DNA of 64,000 nucleotides from the NCBI RefSeq assembly GCF_000764185.1, contig NZ_JQEC01000029.1:94749-158748 (forward strand). Direction: 5' to 3'. Within the stretch, counting starts at the first letter, position 1, and the number at the start of each line of letters is the position of its first letter. Shown here piece by piece: positions 8,948 to 16,982 of the stretch. Below the pieces are notes generated by a model. The model saw only the letters and a program-made list of their open reading frames with translations. It made no database searches and had not been told where the DNA came from. The stretch comes from Colwellia psychrerythraea (GTDB lineage: Bacteria; Pseudomonadota; Gammaproteobacteria; Enterobacterales; Alteromonadaceae). Both the position numbers and the translations under genes were made by a program.

Positions 8948-9832
8948 TTAAAGCGAATCTTTTGCTAGTGCCGCTAAGCAGACTTGTGCAGTATCATAAC
9001 CAAGCTTTATCATTTCATCTGCTCGATGAAATTCTATGGTTCCGCAAGCATTACGTGCTATTTCTACAAAATAATCTGCTGGGTATGCCGCTAATTTTTG
9101 TCGAGCAATGGTACTTTGCATGGCATCAAAAGCTTGATTGGCAATATCATAAGCGCCCCACTCATTAGCATTGTGCGCTACCACTTGGTTTTTAAATCGG
9201 GCTAAAAAACGACTAATTTTACTCGGTGGCTGACCAACATTGTCACTTTCCGAAACAGAATTCGACGCTATAACACGACCACCTAGGTTCACCGCGATCG
9301 TTAAATCAGTATTATCATTAAACGTCGGCGCAATAGGTACCGGGTTAAGCACGCCACCATCAATAAGATCTACGCCGTTGTGATGAACCGGCGTGAAGAA
9401 TAAGGGCAATGAAATAGACGCCCTAATGGCATCAAATAAGTTACCGGAACTCAACCAAACCTCCTTTTCGTTCGCTATATCAGCAGCAACCGCAGTATAT
9501 TTTATTGGCAGATCTTCAATAGCGATATCACCGACTAACTCGGTAAGCGTGGCAATTATTTTATCACCTTTAACGAGTCCATTTTTTTGCCAAGATAAAT
9601 CAAGCAAAGTTAAAATATCTACCCTGTTGATATCTCTAACCCATTGCTCAAAAACATCAAGTTTACCTGCGGCATAAACCCCACCAATCAACGCCCCCAT
9701 TGAGCAGCCTGAAATTGAGGCTATTTCATAACCTTGCTCTTCTAACCAATGTATAACGCCAATATGAGCTAAACCTCTAGCGCCACCACTTCCTAACACC
9801 AGTGAAATAGAGTTTTTTTTATTCTCAGGCAT
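8948..9832 (-). CDS. rssA: Patatin-like phospholipase, RssA family
   Basis: 294 aa. Patatin fold with the oxyanion motif GSGGARGLAHIG (residues 14-25), the nucleophile elbow GCSMG (S44), and the Asp of the DGG motif in LIDGGVLNPVP. It matches the small bacterial RssA/YchK group, probable cytosolic serine acylhydrolases of unknown physiological substrate. No signal peptide. The ATG at 9832 has GGGGAA in front. The yaeR-like gene begins 85 bases downstream on the same strand. Family assignment is firm; function in the cell is not. Confidence 0.88.
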   Translation of the reverse strand: MPENKKNSISLVLGSGGARGLAHIGVIHWLEEQGYEIASISGCSMGALIGGVYAAGKLDVFEQWVRDINRVDILTLLDLSWQKNGLVKGDKIIATLTELVGDIAIEDLPIKYTAVAADIANEKEVWLSSGNLFDAIRASISLPLFFTPVHHNGVDLIDGGVLNPVPIAPTFNDNTDLTIAVNLGGRVIASNSVSESDNVGQPPSKISRFLARFKNQVVAHNANEWGAYDIANQAFDAMQSTIARQKLAAYPADYFVEIARNACGTIEFHRADEMIKLGYDTAQVCLAALAKDSL

Positions 9833-9898
9833 AAATTCCCCTTAAATTTTTAACTTTAATTAACAAACACCAAGTCACACTCAGCCATTAAGTTACTA

Positions 9899-10163
9899 AT
9901 ACCAAACGGATTAACTAACTGACCAACTTAGAACAACGCTAGTGAGCTTAGAACAAACAAAATGGATTAAACATAGTTATTCTATATTTCATCCATTTTG
10001 TGAGGTTATCAATTTACTAACGAGTTCCCAAAGGGCGAGTTTAAAAGGCATATATGCTGCGTTATTGATATTGACAAGGGAATAACCATTATCTTCAATC
10101 AATGCCTTGCCTCTAAGCCTTTTAATTCTCGCTAAGTGATCAGTTAATTAGTCCTATTGGTAT
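9899..10163. repeat. 265-bp palindromic element with ATACCAA ends
   Basis: The left arm at 9899-9931 (starting ATACCAAACGGATTAACT) is an imperfect inverted copy of the right arm at 10132-10163 (ending TTAGTCCTATTGGTAT). Inside, ACAAAATGGAT (9957-9967) pairs perfectly with ATCCATTTTGT (9991-10001). No coding frame. It fills nearly the whole gap between rssA and the GFA gene. This looks like a second non-autonomous repeat type; a short relative may exist at 58281-58333. Confidence 0.6.
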
Positions 10164-10169
10164 AAATGA

Positions 10170-10589
10170 TTAAAAAGGCTGCTTTTCATGACAGGGTAAA
10201 TCTGTTGGTAAGGTAAACCATGCTTGTTTTTCACTGGTCCAAATATGCATACTTGGCTGTATTACTTTTGTATCAGCTAAAGTACTCGGTTTTAGTTTTA
10301 TTTTATCGGGGTCATCAGGATTAAAATGATAGATTCGATTGCCGCAACCAGAACAGAATTTTGCCCCGTTAGTATTACCGTTCTCAGCCAAGCGACTCCA
10401 CTCTCGCATTTCTCCAGAAAATTCAATATCTGTCGCTTTAACCACTGCGGTAATGCTAAAGGCACTCGTTGATAGTTTTTGACATTGCCGACAATGACAG
10501 GCTGCAATCATAAGTGGTGGAGCCAATAATTGATAAGTCACTTGACCACACTGACACGCACCTTGGATCGGATAGTTAATTTCACTCAT
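10170..10589 (-). CDS. GFA (CENP-V) family zinc protein
   Basis: 139-aa GFA-domain protein. The zinc-binding cysteines are all visible: CQCG near residue 12, the CHCRQC cluster near residue 31, and CSGCG near residue 79. The family is named after glutathione-dependent formaldehyde-activating enzyme, but most small members, including this one, have no proven reaction. The ATG at 10589 has a GGAAGT ribosome binding site. The stop codon is 7 bases from the ATACCAA repeat, which may also serve as its transcript end. Confidence 0.87.
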   Translation of the reverse strand: MSEINYPIQGACQCGQVTYQLLAPPLMIAACHCRQCQKLSTSAFSITAVVKATDIEFSGEMREWSRLAENGNTNGAKFCSGCGNRIYHFNPDDPDKIKLKPSTLADTKVIQPSMHIWTSEKQAWFTLPTDLPCHEKQPF

Positions 10590-10728
10590 ATTACTTCCTA
10601 ATTGTATTTTAAATAGGGATTAACCAAATGTAAGTTACTATTTGAGGTGACACTATAAAGTGAAAAGTAAAGTCTGCCAACGAGAAAGTAACCTCGTAAA
10701 AGTTTAGCTAAATTCCAGGCAAAAAAAA

Positions 10729-10758
10729 ACCCACGCAATATTTACATATTGCGTGGGT
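10729..10758 (-). terminator. Intrinsic terminator of the tRNA operon
   Basis: A 13-bp perfect stem ACCCACGCAATAT/ATATTGCGTGGGT with a 4-base loop; on the minus strand it is followed by a run of nine T. It lies 58 bases after the last tRNA-Glu and ends the tRNA-Ala/Glu transcript. Confidence 0.9.
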
Positions 10759-10815
10759 TTTCTCATGTAGTCACCGCTCCTTTATTTACTTAATTAAAGT
10801 AAAGTTAAAGAAAAG

Positions 10816-10891
10816 TGGCATCCCTAAGGGGATTCGAACCCCTGTTACCGCCGTGAAAGGGCGGTGTCCTAGGCCTCTAGACGATAGGGAC
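10816..10891 (-). tRNA. tRNA-Glu (TTC), copy 5 in transcription order
   Basis: 76 nt including encoded CCA. Acceptor GTCCCTA/TAGGGAT, anticodon arm CCGCCCTTTCACGGCGG with anticodon TTC, T arm AGGGGTTCGAATCCCCT. Identical to the other four copies. It is the last gene before the terminator and has the longest spacer (199 bases) to its neighbour. Confidence 0.97.
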
Positions 10892-11090
10892 ACTGATTGA
10901 TTTAATATTACACCTAAATCGTTCAAACTATCTAGTAGATTGCTCTACTGATTTAATTAGACCAAGCCTTCAATAATAGAAGGTTTGTCATAAAAGACAA
11001 GCTGGTAAAACTAAAACTCTAAACCCTTATTTTTCAGTAATAAGGTAACTGTAATGCTCTCTTTTATCATGCCTTAAAGATATGAATAAG

Positions 11091-11166
11091 TGGCATCCCT
11101 AAGGGGATTCGAACCCCTGTTACCGCCGTGAAAGGGCGGTGTCCTAGGCCTCTAGACGATAGGGAC
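11091..11166 (-). tRNA. tRNA-Glu (TTC), copy 4
   Basis: 76 nt, identical to the other copies, with encoded CCA and anticodon TTC. It is separated from copy 3 by a 130-base spacer that closely resembles the next spacer. Confidence 0.97.
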
Positions 11167-11296
11167 ACAATATTTAGCTTATCTTAAAGATAGTGCTAAA
11201 TTAGAACAGCGCTTAATTTTTTATAAGTTCAAGCAAACTTAGTTCTCTTTTCAGAGTAATGCTCTCTTTTATCATGCCTTAAAGGTATAAATAAAG

Positions 11297-11372
11297 TGGC
11301 ATCCCTAAGGGGATTCGAACCCCTGTTACCGCCGTGAAAGGGCGGTGTCCTAGGCCTCTAGACGATAGGGAC
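11297..11372 (-). tRNA. tRNA-Glu (TTC), copy 3
   Basis: 76 nt, identical to the other copies. Spacing to the neighbouring starts is exactly 206 bases on both sides, the mark of a tandemly duplicated unit. Confidence 0.97.
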
Positions 11373-11502
11373 ACAATATTTAGCTTATCTTAAAGATAGT
11401 GCTAAATTAGAACAGCGCTTAATATTTTATAAGTTTAAGCAAAACTTAGTTCTCTTTTCAGAGTAATGCTCTCTTTTATCATGCCTTAAGGTATGAATAA
11501 AG

Positions 11503-11578
11503 TGGCATCCCTAAGGGGATTCGAACCCCTGTTACCGCCGTGAAAGGGCGGTGTCCTAGGCCTCTAGACGATAGGGAC
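11503..11578 (-). tRNA. tRNA-Glu (TTC), copy 2
   Basis: 76 nt, identical to the other copies, encoded CCA. The spacer towards copy 1 is 110 bases and less similar to the rest. Confidence 0.97.
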
Positions 11579-11688
11579 ACAATATTTAGCTAATTGCTAA
11601 ATTAGAACAGTGCTTAATTTTAACAAGTCCAAGCAAACTTGATGCTTTCACTCTAACTTTATATATAAAGCAAGAACAAAAGAAATAG

Positions 11689-11764
11689 TGGCATCCCTAA
11701 GGGGATTCGAACCCCTGTTACCGCCGTGAAAGGGCGGTGTCCTAGGCCTCTAGACGATAGGGAC
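11689..11764 (-). tRNA. tRNA-Glu (TTC), copy 1
   Basis: 76 nt, identical to the other copies. First tRNA-Glu after tRNA-Ala in the operon, 101 bases downstream of it. Confidence 0.97.
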
Positions 11765-11865
11765 ACAAATTAGCGTTTACATTATAAATAATATTAACTA
11801 CCAATTAAACTATCTATTTTTCGTTTCTGATAACGCAAGCGTTAACCTTAACAAAAAACCTAATA

Positions 11866-11941
11866 TGGTGGAGCTATGCGGGATCGAACCGCAGACCTCT
11901 TCGCTGCCAGCGAAGCGCTCTCCCAGCTGAGCTATAGCCCC
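11866..11941 (-). tRNA. tRNA-Ala (GGC)
   Basis: 76 nt with encoded CCA. Acceptor GGGGCTA/TAGCTCC, with the G3:U70 pair (G3 opposite T) expected for alanine. D arm TAGCTCAGCTGGGAGAGC, anticodon arm CTTCGCTGGCAGCGAAG with anticodon GGC, T arm GCGGTTCGATCCCGC. First gene of the tRNA operon, about 90 bases after the promoter. Confidence 0.97.
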
Positions 11942-12030
11942 GAAATATTCGAGTCATTTAATAACTGGCCTAATAGCTATTAAACTATGCTCTCAACCAG
12001 TGGACCTAACACTTGCTGAAAACGAGGCGC

Positions 12031-12059
12031 ATTATGAGCAGCAGCCGATAAACTGTCAA
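12031..12059 (-). promoter_or_regulatory. Promoter of the tRNA-Ala/Glu operon
   Basis: On the minus strand TTGACA (12054-12059), 17 bases, then CATAAT (12031-12036), followed by the GC-rich GCGCC stretch expected of a stringently controlled stable-RNA promoter. An A/T-rich tract just upstream could act as an UP element. Confidence 0.8.
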
Positions 12060-12075
12060 CACTTATTTGTAAAAA

Positions 12076-12103
12076 AAAGCATTTATTTACTAAGAAATGC
12101 TTT
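12076..12103 (-). terminator. Terminator-shaped hairpin upstream of the tRNA promoter
   Basis: 9-bp stem AAAGCATTT/AAATGCTTT with a 10-base loop; on the minus strand T residues run on from the stem into an uninterrupted eight-T tract. No minus-strand gene is seen between here and yvcK, so what it would terminate is unknown. The rest of 12104-12366 shows no gene, only the region upstream of the yvcK-like gene. Confidence 0.5.
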
Positions 12104-12366
12104 AACTGATCGCATAATGAGCAAGGTGTCTATTTATTGTCTAATTTAAACTAACTCGCTGTAATAATGGTTTAATTATTAACCACATATAAAAGCTTTG
12201 AATAGTGTTAAACATTACCTAATTTACTTAGTCCTCGTTACAACGCCCTATTCCACCATCTGATATGTGCTTATTACATAGAGAACGGTTGCTTACTTTA
12301 TCTTTGTGCAATTTAACGGTATGGTTTATATCATTCAGCCATACAATAACGAAAGTAGTAAACCGT

Positions 12367-13281
12367 ATGCAGCTCAAAAAACTTAACATAGTCGCCATTG
12401 GCGGCGGACACGGTTTAGGTCGTGTATTATCTACCCTCTCCTTTATGGGGCATCAGCTTACAGGAATAGTAACCACCACAGACAACGGCGGTTCAACTGG
12501 CCGATTAAGAAAAAGAAGTAGTACTATTGCTTGGGGTGACTTACGTAACTGTTTAACTCAGTTAGTCGATGAAAACTCAATTGGTAGTCAATTGTTTAAT
12601 TTTCGCTTTGAAGGTGAGGATGAACTCGGCGGTCATAACCTGGGTAACTTAATTCTATACGGGTTAGGTAAAGTACAATCAAGCCCGATGGACTCTATTA
12701 AACTTGTGCGTCGTTTATTACGAGTAAGAACACAGGTTTTGCCAATGTCTGAAACCCCAACAGATTTAATGGCATTTTATCCTGAAGGTCGTTGTCGACT
12801 CGGTGAACTCTCTGTTGATGAAATGCCAATAATGCCCACTGATTTAATGCTAGCGCCATTAGTTAAGTCTGTGAAGCCATGTATTGACGCCATCAACAAT
12901 GCTGATCTTATTATCTTAGGCCCGGGTAGTTTCTTAACCAGTGTTGTGCCACCGCTGTTAGTAAGGGATATCGCCAAAGCGCTAGACAAACGCAAGGGCC
13001 ATTGTGTATTTATTGATAATATTGTTGCCGAAAAAAGTCCTGCGGCTAAATTAACCTTAGACGAAAAGCTTAACTGGATTGAAGATAATATTGGTTGTCT
13101 ACCAATTGACAGTATCATTTGCCAAGATGAAGACATTCAATCGAATAAAGTGAAGGTGATATGCCAAGATTTAGCTCACAATAAAGTAGCGCATCACCAT
13201 GACAATGAAAAACTTATTCACGCTTTAGAAACGTGTGTACAGCAAATTACTAAGCCTATTAAAATAGAAATAGCGAGTTGA
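12367..13281 (+). CDS. YvcK/CofD-like family protein (gluconeogenesis factor type)
   Basis: 304-aa Rossmann-like protein of the CofD/YvcK superfamily. The glycine-rich loop GGGHGLGRVLSTL is at residues 12-24, followed by TTTDNGGSTGRLR and GGHNLGNLIL, the residues that bind UDP-GlcNAc in B. subtilis YvcK. E. coli YbhK is the enteric relative. It may link nucleotide-sugar level to cell-wall or carbon metabolism, as inferred from the family only. The ATG at 12367 fits the family N-terminus; a reading frame open from 12265 adds 34 residues unlike the family. The gene stands alone. Confidence 0.85.
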   Translation: MQLKKLNIVAIGGGHGLGRVLSTLSFMGHQLTGIVTTTDNGGSTGRLRKRSSTIAWGDLRNCLTQLVDENSIGSQLFNFRFEGEDELGGHNLGNLILYGLGKVQSSPMDSIKLVRRLLRVRTQVLPMSETPTDLMAFYPEGRCRLGELSVDEMPIMPTDLMLAPLVKSVKPCIDAINNADLIILGPGSFLTSVVPPLLVRDIAKALDKRKGHCVFIDNIVAEKSPAAKLTLDEKLNWIEDNIGCLPIDSIICQDEDIQSNKVKVICQDLAHNKVAHHHDNEKLIHALETCVQQITKPIKIEIAS

Positions 13282-13601
13282 TATAACAAGTCAATTAAGT
13301 TGTCCCCACTCAGCGAGGTAAAAGAAAAAAAATAAGGCATTGATTAAAATGGATATTATCCTAGAGAATAAACTCAGGGTAATATTATCCAGCCTTATCT
13401 AATAAGGTACTTACAGCACCGCCTGAATTATTTCATGAGCTAAGTCCATGTAGCGTACTTTTCAAAATCAATAACCTAGTATATGTGCCTTTAAATTGTC
13501 GTTAAGTAATCATCTTTAAATGGTCTAAATGAACAATTTTGGCGCTGTGCTCAATCTCTTGACTTATCATAGAGTCTCTATGTCAATTTAACCTCATCTC
13601 G
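13282..13601. other. Non-coding stretch
   Basis: No gene, RNA or clear terminator is seen between the yvcK-like gene and the direct repeat in front of the peroxidase gene. Confidence 0.5.
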
Positions 13602-13623
13602 ATTTCACCTTAATTTCACCTTT
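13602..13623. promoter_or_regulatory. Tandem 11-bp repeat, possible OmpR-family binding site
   Basis: ATTTCACCTTA followed at once by ATTTCACCTTT, 10 of 11 identical. Head-to-tail half sites with 11-bp spacing are what OmpR/PhoB-type regulators bind. The site is about 100 bases before the peroxidase gene, and an OmpR-type regulator gene lies just after that gene, so it could be its target. Inference only. Confidence 0.45.
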
Positions 13624-13723
13624 CTTTTGATAGCATCGACATCACCCGCTTTGTATACAATATATTCAAAGGTTTAGCGTTAAGCCAAGCCTAAATAATA
13701 ATAAAAGCATCAATAGGTGATTT

Positions 13724-15889
13724 ATGAGAGCAAAAACTAAATTAGTATCAATGCTGATATTAACCGCTATATCAGGTCAATTATCAGCAGAAACGATAGA
13801 TGACAAATTACAAACCATTATTTCTGCGCAAAGCTTAACCGGTGATCCGGCACAAGCGTTTAATCTACCATTACCTGACGAGCCAGAGGCCGAATTGGGT
13901 AAATTATTATTTTTCAGTCAGGCATTGGGAGGTGAACAAAACGCCGCCTGTGCAAGTTGTCATCATCCCTACCTTGCTGGGGGAGATGGTTTAGCTTTAG
14001 CCGTAGGGGTTGACGCAGAAAATCCATTAGTTATGGGGGATGGCAGAAAACATCCAGACGGAATTTTTAATAATCCACGTAATACACCTTCAATTATGAA
14101 TGCATGGATATGGACTCAAGGCCTTTTTTTGGATTCACGTGTTGAAAAACTAGCCAGCGGCGGTATTAGAACACCAGATAGTGCCTTTGGTGAAGCAGAT
14201 GCAGCTGCAGGAGAAAGTTTATTAATCGCGCAAGCTGGTTTTCCAGTGACATCAGTTGAAGAGATGCGCACTGAAAATTTTGAAACCGGTCAATCAAATG
14301 AAACCGTTCGTCATCACTTGGGTCAGCGCTTGGCTAATGAGGGAATAGGTGCGAATGAACTAGATAAAAATGAATGGCGGACACTATTTGAAGGTGTTTA
14401 TGGTAGTGAAACACCAGAAGGCGAAGAGGTCGTTAATTTTGATAATGTTAAACGTGCTATCGCAAGTTATGAGAGCTCATTAAACTTAACCAATAATCGC
14501 TGGTTTAGCTATATTAAAGGCGATATTGATGCGATAACTGAACAAGAAAAAAGAGGAGCAAAATTGTTTTATAGCCCAGCACCAGAAGGTGCAGGCTGTG
14601 TGGGTTGTCATAGTGGTGATACCTTTACTAGCCAGGCATTCTTCAATGTTGGTTTTCCACAAATAGGCCCAGGTAAAGGTCATGGAGCTTCGGGAGTCGA
14701 TGACTTTGGCCGTGGCGCTGAAAGTTCAATTCCAGCAGACAACAATGCGTTCAGAATTTCCAGTTTGTTAAATGTTGGGGTAACCGCGCCTTATGGTCAT
14801 GCCGGAGCTTATCAAACCCTTGAGCAAGTAGTTGACCATTACAATGACTTTGATGTTAGCCTGCCAGCTTTTGTTACCAATAAAAATTGGTGTGAACATC
14901 CACAATTTATTGACGTAGAAAACTGTGAGAGTTTGTTCCCAGAAGCAGAAACTTTTGCCAGTAGCAGCGTTGCCACGATGCAATTTCTTAGAACGTTAGG
15001 CATTCCTGCCATGTTACCGTTAGGTTTAACTACTGAAGGCAAAGCCGATCTAGTTGCATTTTTACATACCTTAACGGATCCATGTACTCAAGATGCTGTG
15101 TGTATGAGCAAATGGTTACCGAACCCTCAGCAGAATGATCCTGATGGCTTACAACTCCATGCAATAAATAAGAAGGGTTTACCCTTGAGTATGACAAGAG
15201 AGTGTGATCAGGTCAGCCTTGAAAGTGGCGCTTTAGCTTTGGATCAAATGGAATGTATTTCAGGAAATCACAAGTCGTTCTATTTTCATGTAAAAGAAGA
15301 TGATACAAACTTAGTTATTAGTACCACAGGTGGCAGCGGTAATGCCGATATATTTTATAATGCGAATACTTGGGCGACCCCTTTCAACGCTCAAGCTATG
15401 GCAATAAAAGCCGGTAATGAAGAGGTTGTTTATGTTAAAGCAAATCGAGGTTACCGTTATATTTCAGTCGGCAGTGAAAACGGTTATCAATTAACTGGCT
15501 TAACTGTCAGTATAGAAGCAGAGCCGACCCCTCCCCCAGGACCAGATGTTGCTGATGCTTGTACTATGATGTTTCCAGTGCAAAGATCTGGTGAACTTAA
15601 GCCCGGTGAAAGTGTGTGTGTAGGACAAGGGATCGGCTACTTTACTGCTTATATCGATGAAAATACTGCAAGTGTCACCGTTAGAACAGAGCATGGTACC
15701 GGTAATTTAAGTTTGTATACCGGCAGAACTTGGCCAAATGCTAACAACAACGAAGGTCGTTCAACTAACTCTGATAGTAATAGTGAAGCTATTATTATCA
15801 CCAACCCGCCAGTGGGTTGGTTATATATTACGGTTGAAGGAGAAAATGCTAACGGTATGAGTATTCGTCTGGATAAAACAAGCCATTAA
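13724..15889 (+). CDS. Secreted di-heme cytochrome c peroxidase family protein with two PPC-like domains
   Basis: 721 aa. A signal peptide (residues 1 to about 22, ending QLSA) leads into a di-heme peroxidase/MauG-type region with two CxxCH haem sites, CASCH at 76-80 and CVGCH at 292-296, separated as in bacterial CcpA. The peroxidase part ends near residue 450. The last 250 residues hold two beta-rich repeats resembling bacterial pre-peptidase C-terminal (PPC) domains: one around 510-600 (TTGGSGNADIFYN) and one around 625-720 (TEHGTGNLSLYTG). Known family role: electron transfer to peroxide or oxidative modification of a partner. The PPC tail suggests export or surface attachment. Substrate unknown. 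Confidence 0.85.
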   Translation: MRAKTKLVSMLILTAISGQLSAETIDDKLQTIISAQSLTGDPAQAFNLPLPDEPEAELGKLLFFSQALGGEQNAACASCHHPYLAGGDGLALAVGVDAENPLVMGDGRKHPDGIFNNPRNTPSIMNAWIWTQGLFLDSRVEKLASGGIRTPDSAFGEADAAAGESLLIAQAGFPVTSVEEMRTENFETGQSNETVRHHLGQRLANEGIGANELDKNEWRTLFEGVYGSETPEGEEVVNFDNVKRAIASYESSLNLTNNRWFSYIKGDIDAITEQEKRGAKLFYSPAPEGAGCVGCHSGDTFTSQAFFNVGFPQIGPGKGHGASGVDDFGRGAESSIPADNNAFRISSLLNVGVTAPYGHAGAYQTLEQVVDHYNDFDVSLPAFVTNKNWCEHPQFIDVENCESLFPEAETFASSSVATMQFLRTLGIPAMLPLGLTTEGKADLVAFLHTLTDPCTQDAVCMSKWLPNPQQNDPDGLQLHAINKKGLPLSMTRECDQVSLESGALALDQMECISGNHKSFYFHVKEDDTNLVISTTGGSGNADIFYNANTWATPFNAQAMAIKAGNEEVVYVKANRGYRYISVGSENGYQLTGLTVSIEAEPTPPPGPDVADACTMMFPVQRSGELKPGESVCVGQGIGYFTAYIDENTASVTVRTEHGTGNLSLYTGRTWPNANNNEGRSTNSDSNSEAIIITNPPVGWLYITVEGENANGMSIRLDKTSH

Positions 15890-15942
15890 TTAATTTTGTC
15901 ATCATGACCATTTGACTGATAACAGCAAATGACTTGTCGGTG

Positions 15943-15989
15943 TAAGTTTCAACGAACATAGAGGTTAACTCTATTTTCGCTGAAACTTA
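15943..15989 (+). terminator. Long hairpin after the peroxidase gene
   Basis: TAAGTTTCA (15943-15951) pairs with TGAAACTTA (15981-15989), then CGAA/TTCG and ATAGAG/CTCTAT around a GTTAA loop: 19 paired bases with two mismatches. Only a mixed AAAAATTTTA tract follows, so it is a probable but not classic terminator. Between here and 16304 no gene is seen. Confidence 0.6.
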
Positions 15990-16304
15990 AAAATTTTAAA
16001 ACCAATAAGGTAGTGCGTGAGTATGATCCTTTGACTAACCCAGTAATCTACTGAGATTTAACAAGTTATTTACATGGCGCATAGGATTTAGAGTGCCCAT
16101 TTCTTTAAATTTTAAGATGTTAAACCTCATATATTTATTATTACACACAAAGTTTTATAACTTGATAACATTAGAGATATTGACCAATCAGTTAATTCAA
16201 CCACCATCATGTAGCAGGTAAACGTTAAGGAAATAAATGTTTAATTTTTTACCGAGGATAAATATTGATTTAACTTGCTGCTGCTCATCAAAGAGTACTT
16301 TTTT

Positions 16305-16982
16305 ATGCTTGTCCTAGTAATTGAAGATAATCGAACCTTAGCTGCTAATATAATTGAATATTTAGAATCTCATAACTTTGAATGTGATTATGCCAGTAAT
16401 GGTCATTTAGGCTTGCAATTAGCCAAAAAACACTCATTCAATGCCATCATCTTAGATATTATGTTACCCGGAAAAGATGGTATGACTCTCTGTAAATCAC
16501 TAAGAGATGCAGGAGTAAAAACCCCCGTTATAATGTTAACGGCCAGAGATACCTTGGAAGATAAATTACAAGGATTTACCGCTGGCGCTGATGATTATTT
16601 AATTAAACCGTTTGCTTTAGCTGAGCTTCTTGCTCGAGTTGAGGTTTTAATAAAACGTACAGCTAATGTCAATGTCGCGCTAACGTTTGCTGATTTATCT
16701 ATGAATATTGACTTAAGAACAGTATCACGTGCGGGTCACGTTATTGAACTAAATAAAGTCAGTTGGCAGATATTAGAAGCCTTGTTAAAAGCCAGCCCAA
16801 AAGTTATTACCCGACAAGATATTGAGCAAATAATTTGGCAAGACCAATTGCCTGACTCTGATGCCCTTAAATCACATATTTATAAATTAAGACAATTAGT
16901 TGACAAGCCATTTGAGCAAGCGCTTATTCAAACGGTACGTGGAGTTGGTCTGATCCTAAAAGGTGATAACAGTGCAGCGTAA
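16305..16982 (+). CDS. OmpR-family response regulator
   Basis: 225 aa. Receiver domain (1-118) with the acidic pair E7/D8 (VIEDN), phospho-acceptor D in IILDIMLPGKDG, T in MLTARD, and K in YLIKPF; then a winged-helix Trans_reg_C domain ending KLRQLVDKPF...VRGVGLIL. Closest in style to QseB/PmrA-type regulators. The ATG at 16305 fits the family start (MLVLVIEDN); the open frame begins 30 bases earlier. It overlaps the sensor kinase gene, forming a two-gene operon. The stimulus is not evident. Confidence 0.93.
   Translation: MLVLVIEDNRTLAANIIEYLESHNFECDYASNGHLGLQLAKKHSFNAIILDIMLPGKDGMTLCKSLRDAGVKTPVIMLTARDTLEDKLQGFTAGADDYLIKPFALAELLARVEVLIKRTANVNVALTFADLSMNIDLRTVSRAGHVIELNKVSWQILEALLKASPKVITRQDIEQIIWQDQLPDSDALKSHIYKLRQLVDKPFEQALIQTVRGVGLILKGDNSAA

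Larger units (their letters stand above)
11091..11502. repeat. Tandem 206-bp tRNA-Glu units
   Basis: Two head-to-tail units of 206 bp (11091-11296 and 11297-11502), each one tRNA-Glu plus a nearly identical spacer. Shared spacer words are CACAATATTTAGCTTATC and CTCTCTTTTATCATGCCTTA. Flanking units keep parts of the same spacer, for example the CTCTCTTTTATCATGCC word also stands before copy 4. This indicates recent unequal duplication or gene conversion. Confidence 0.8.
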
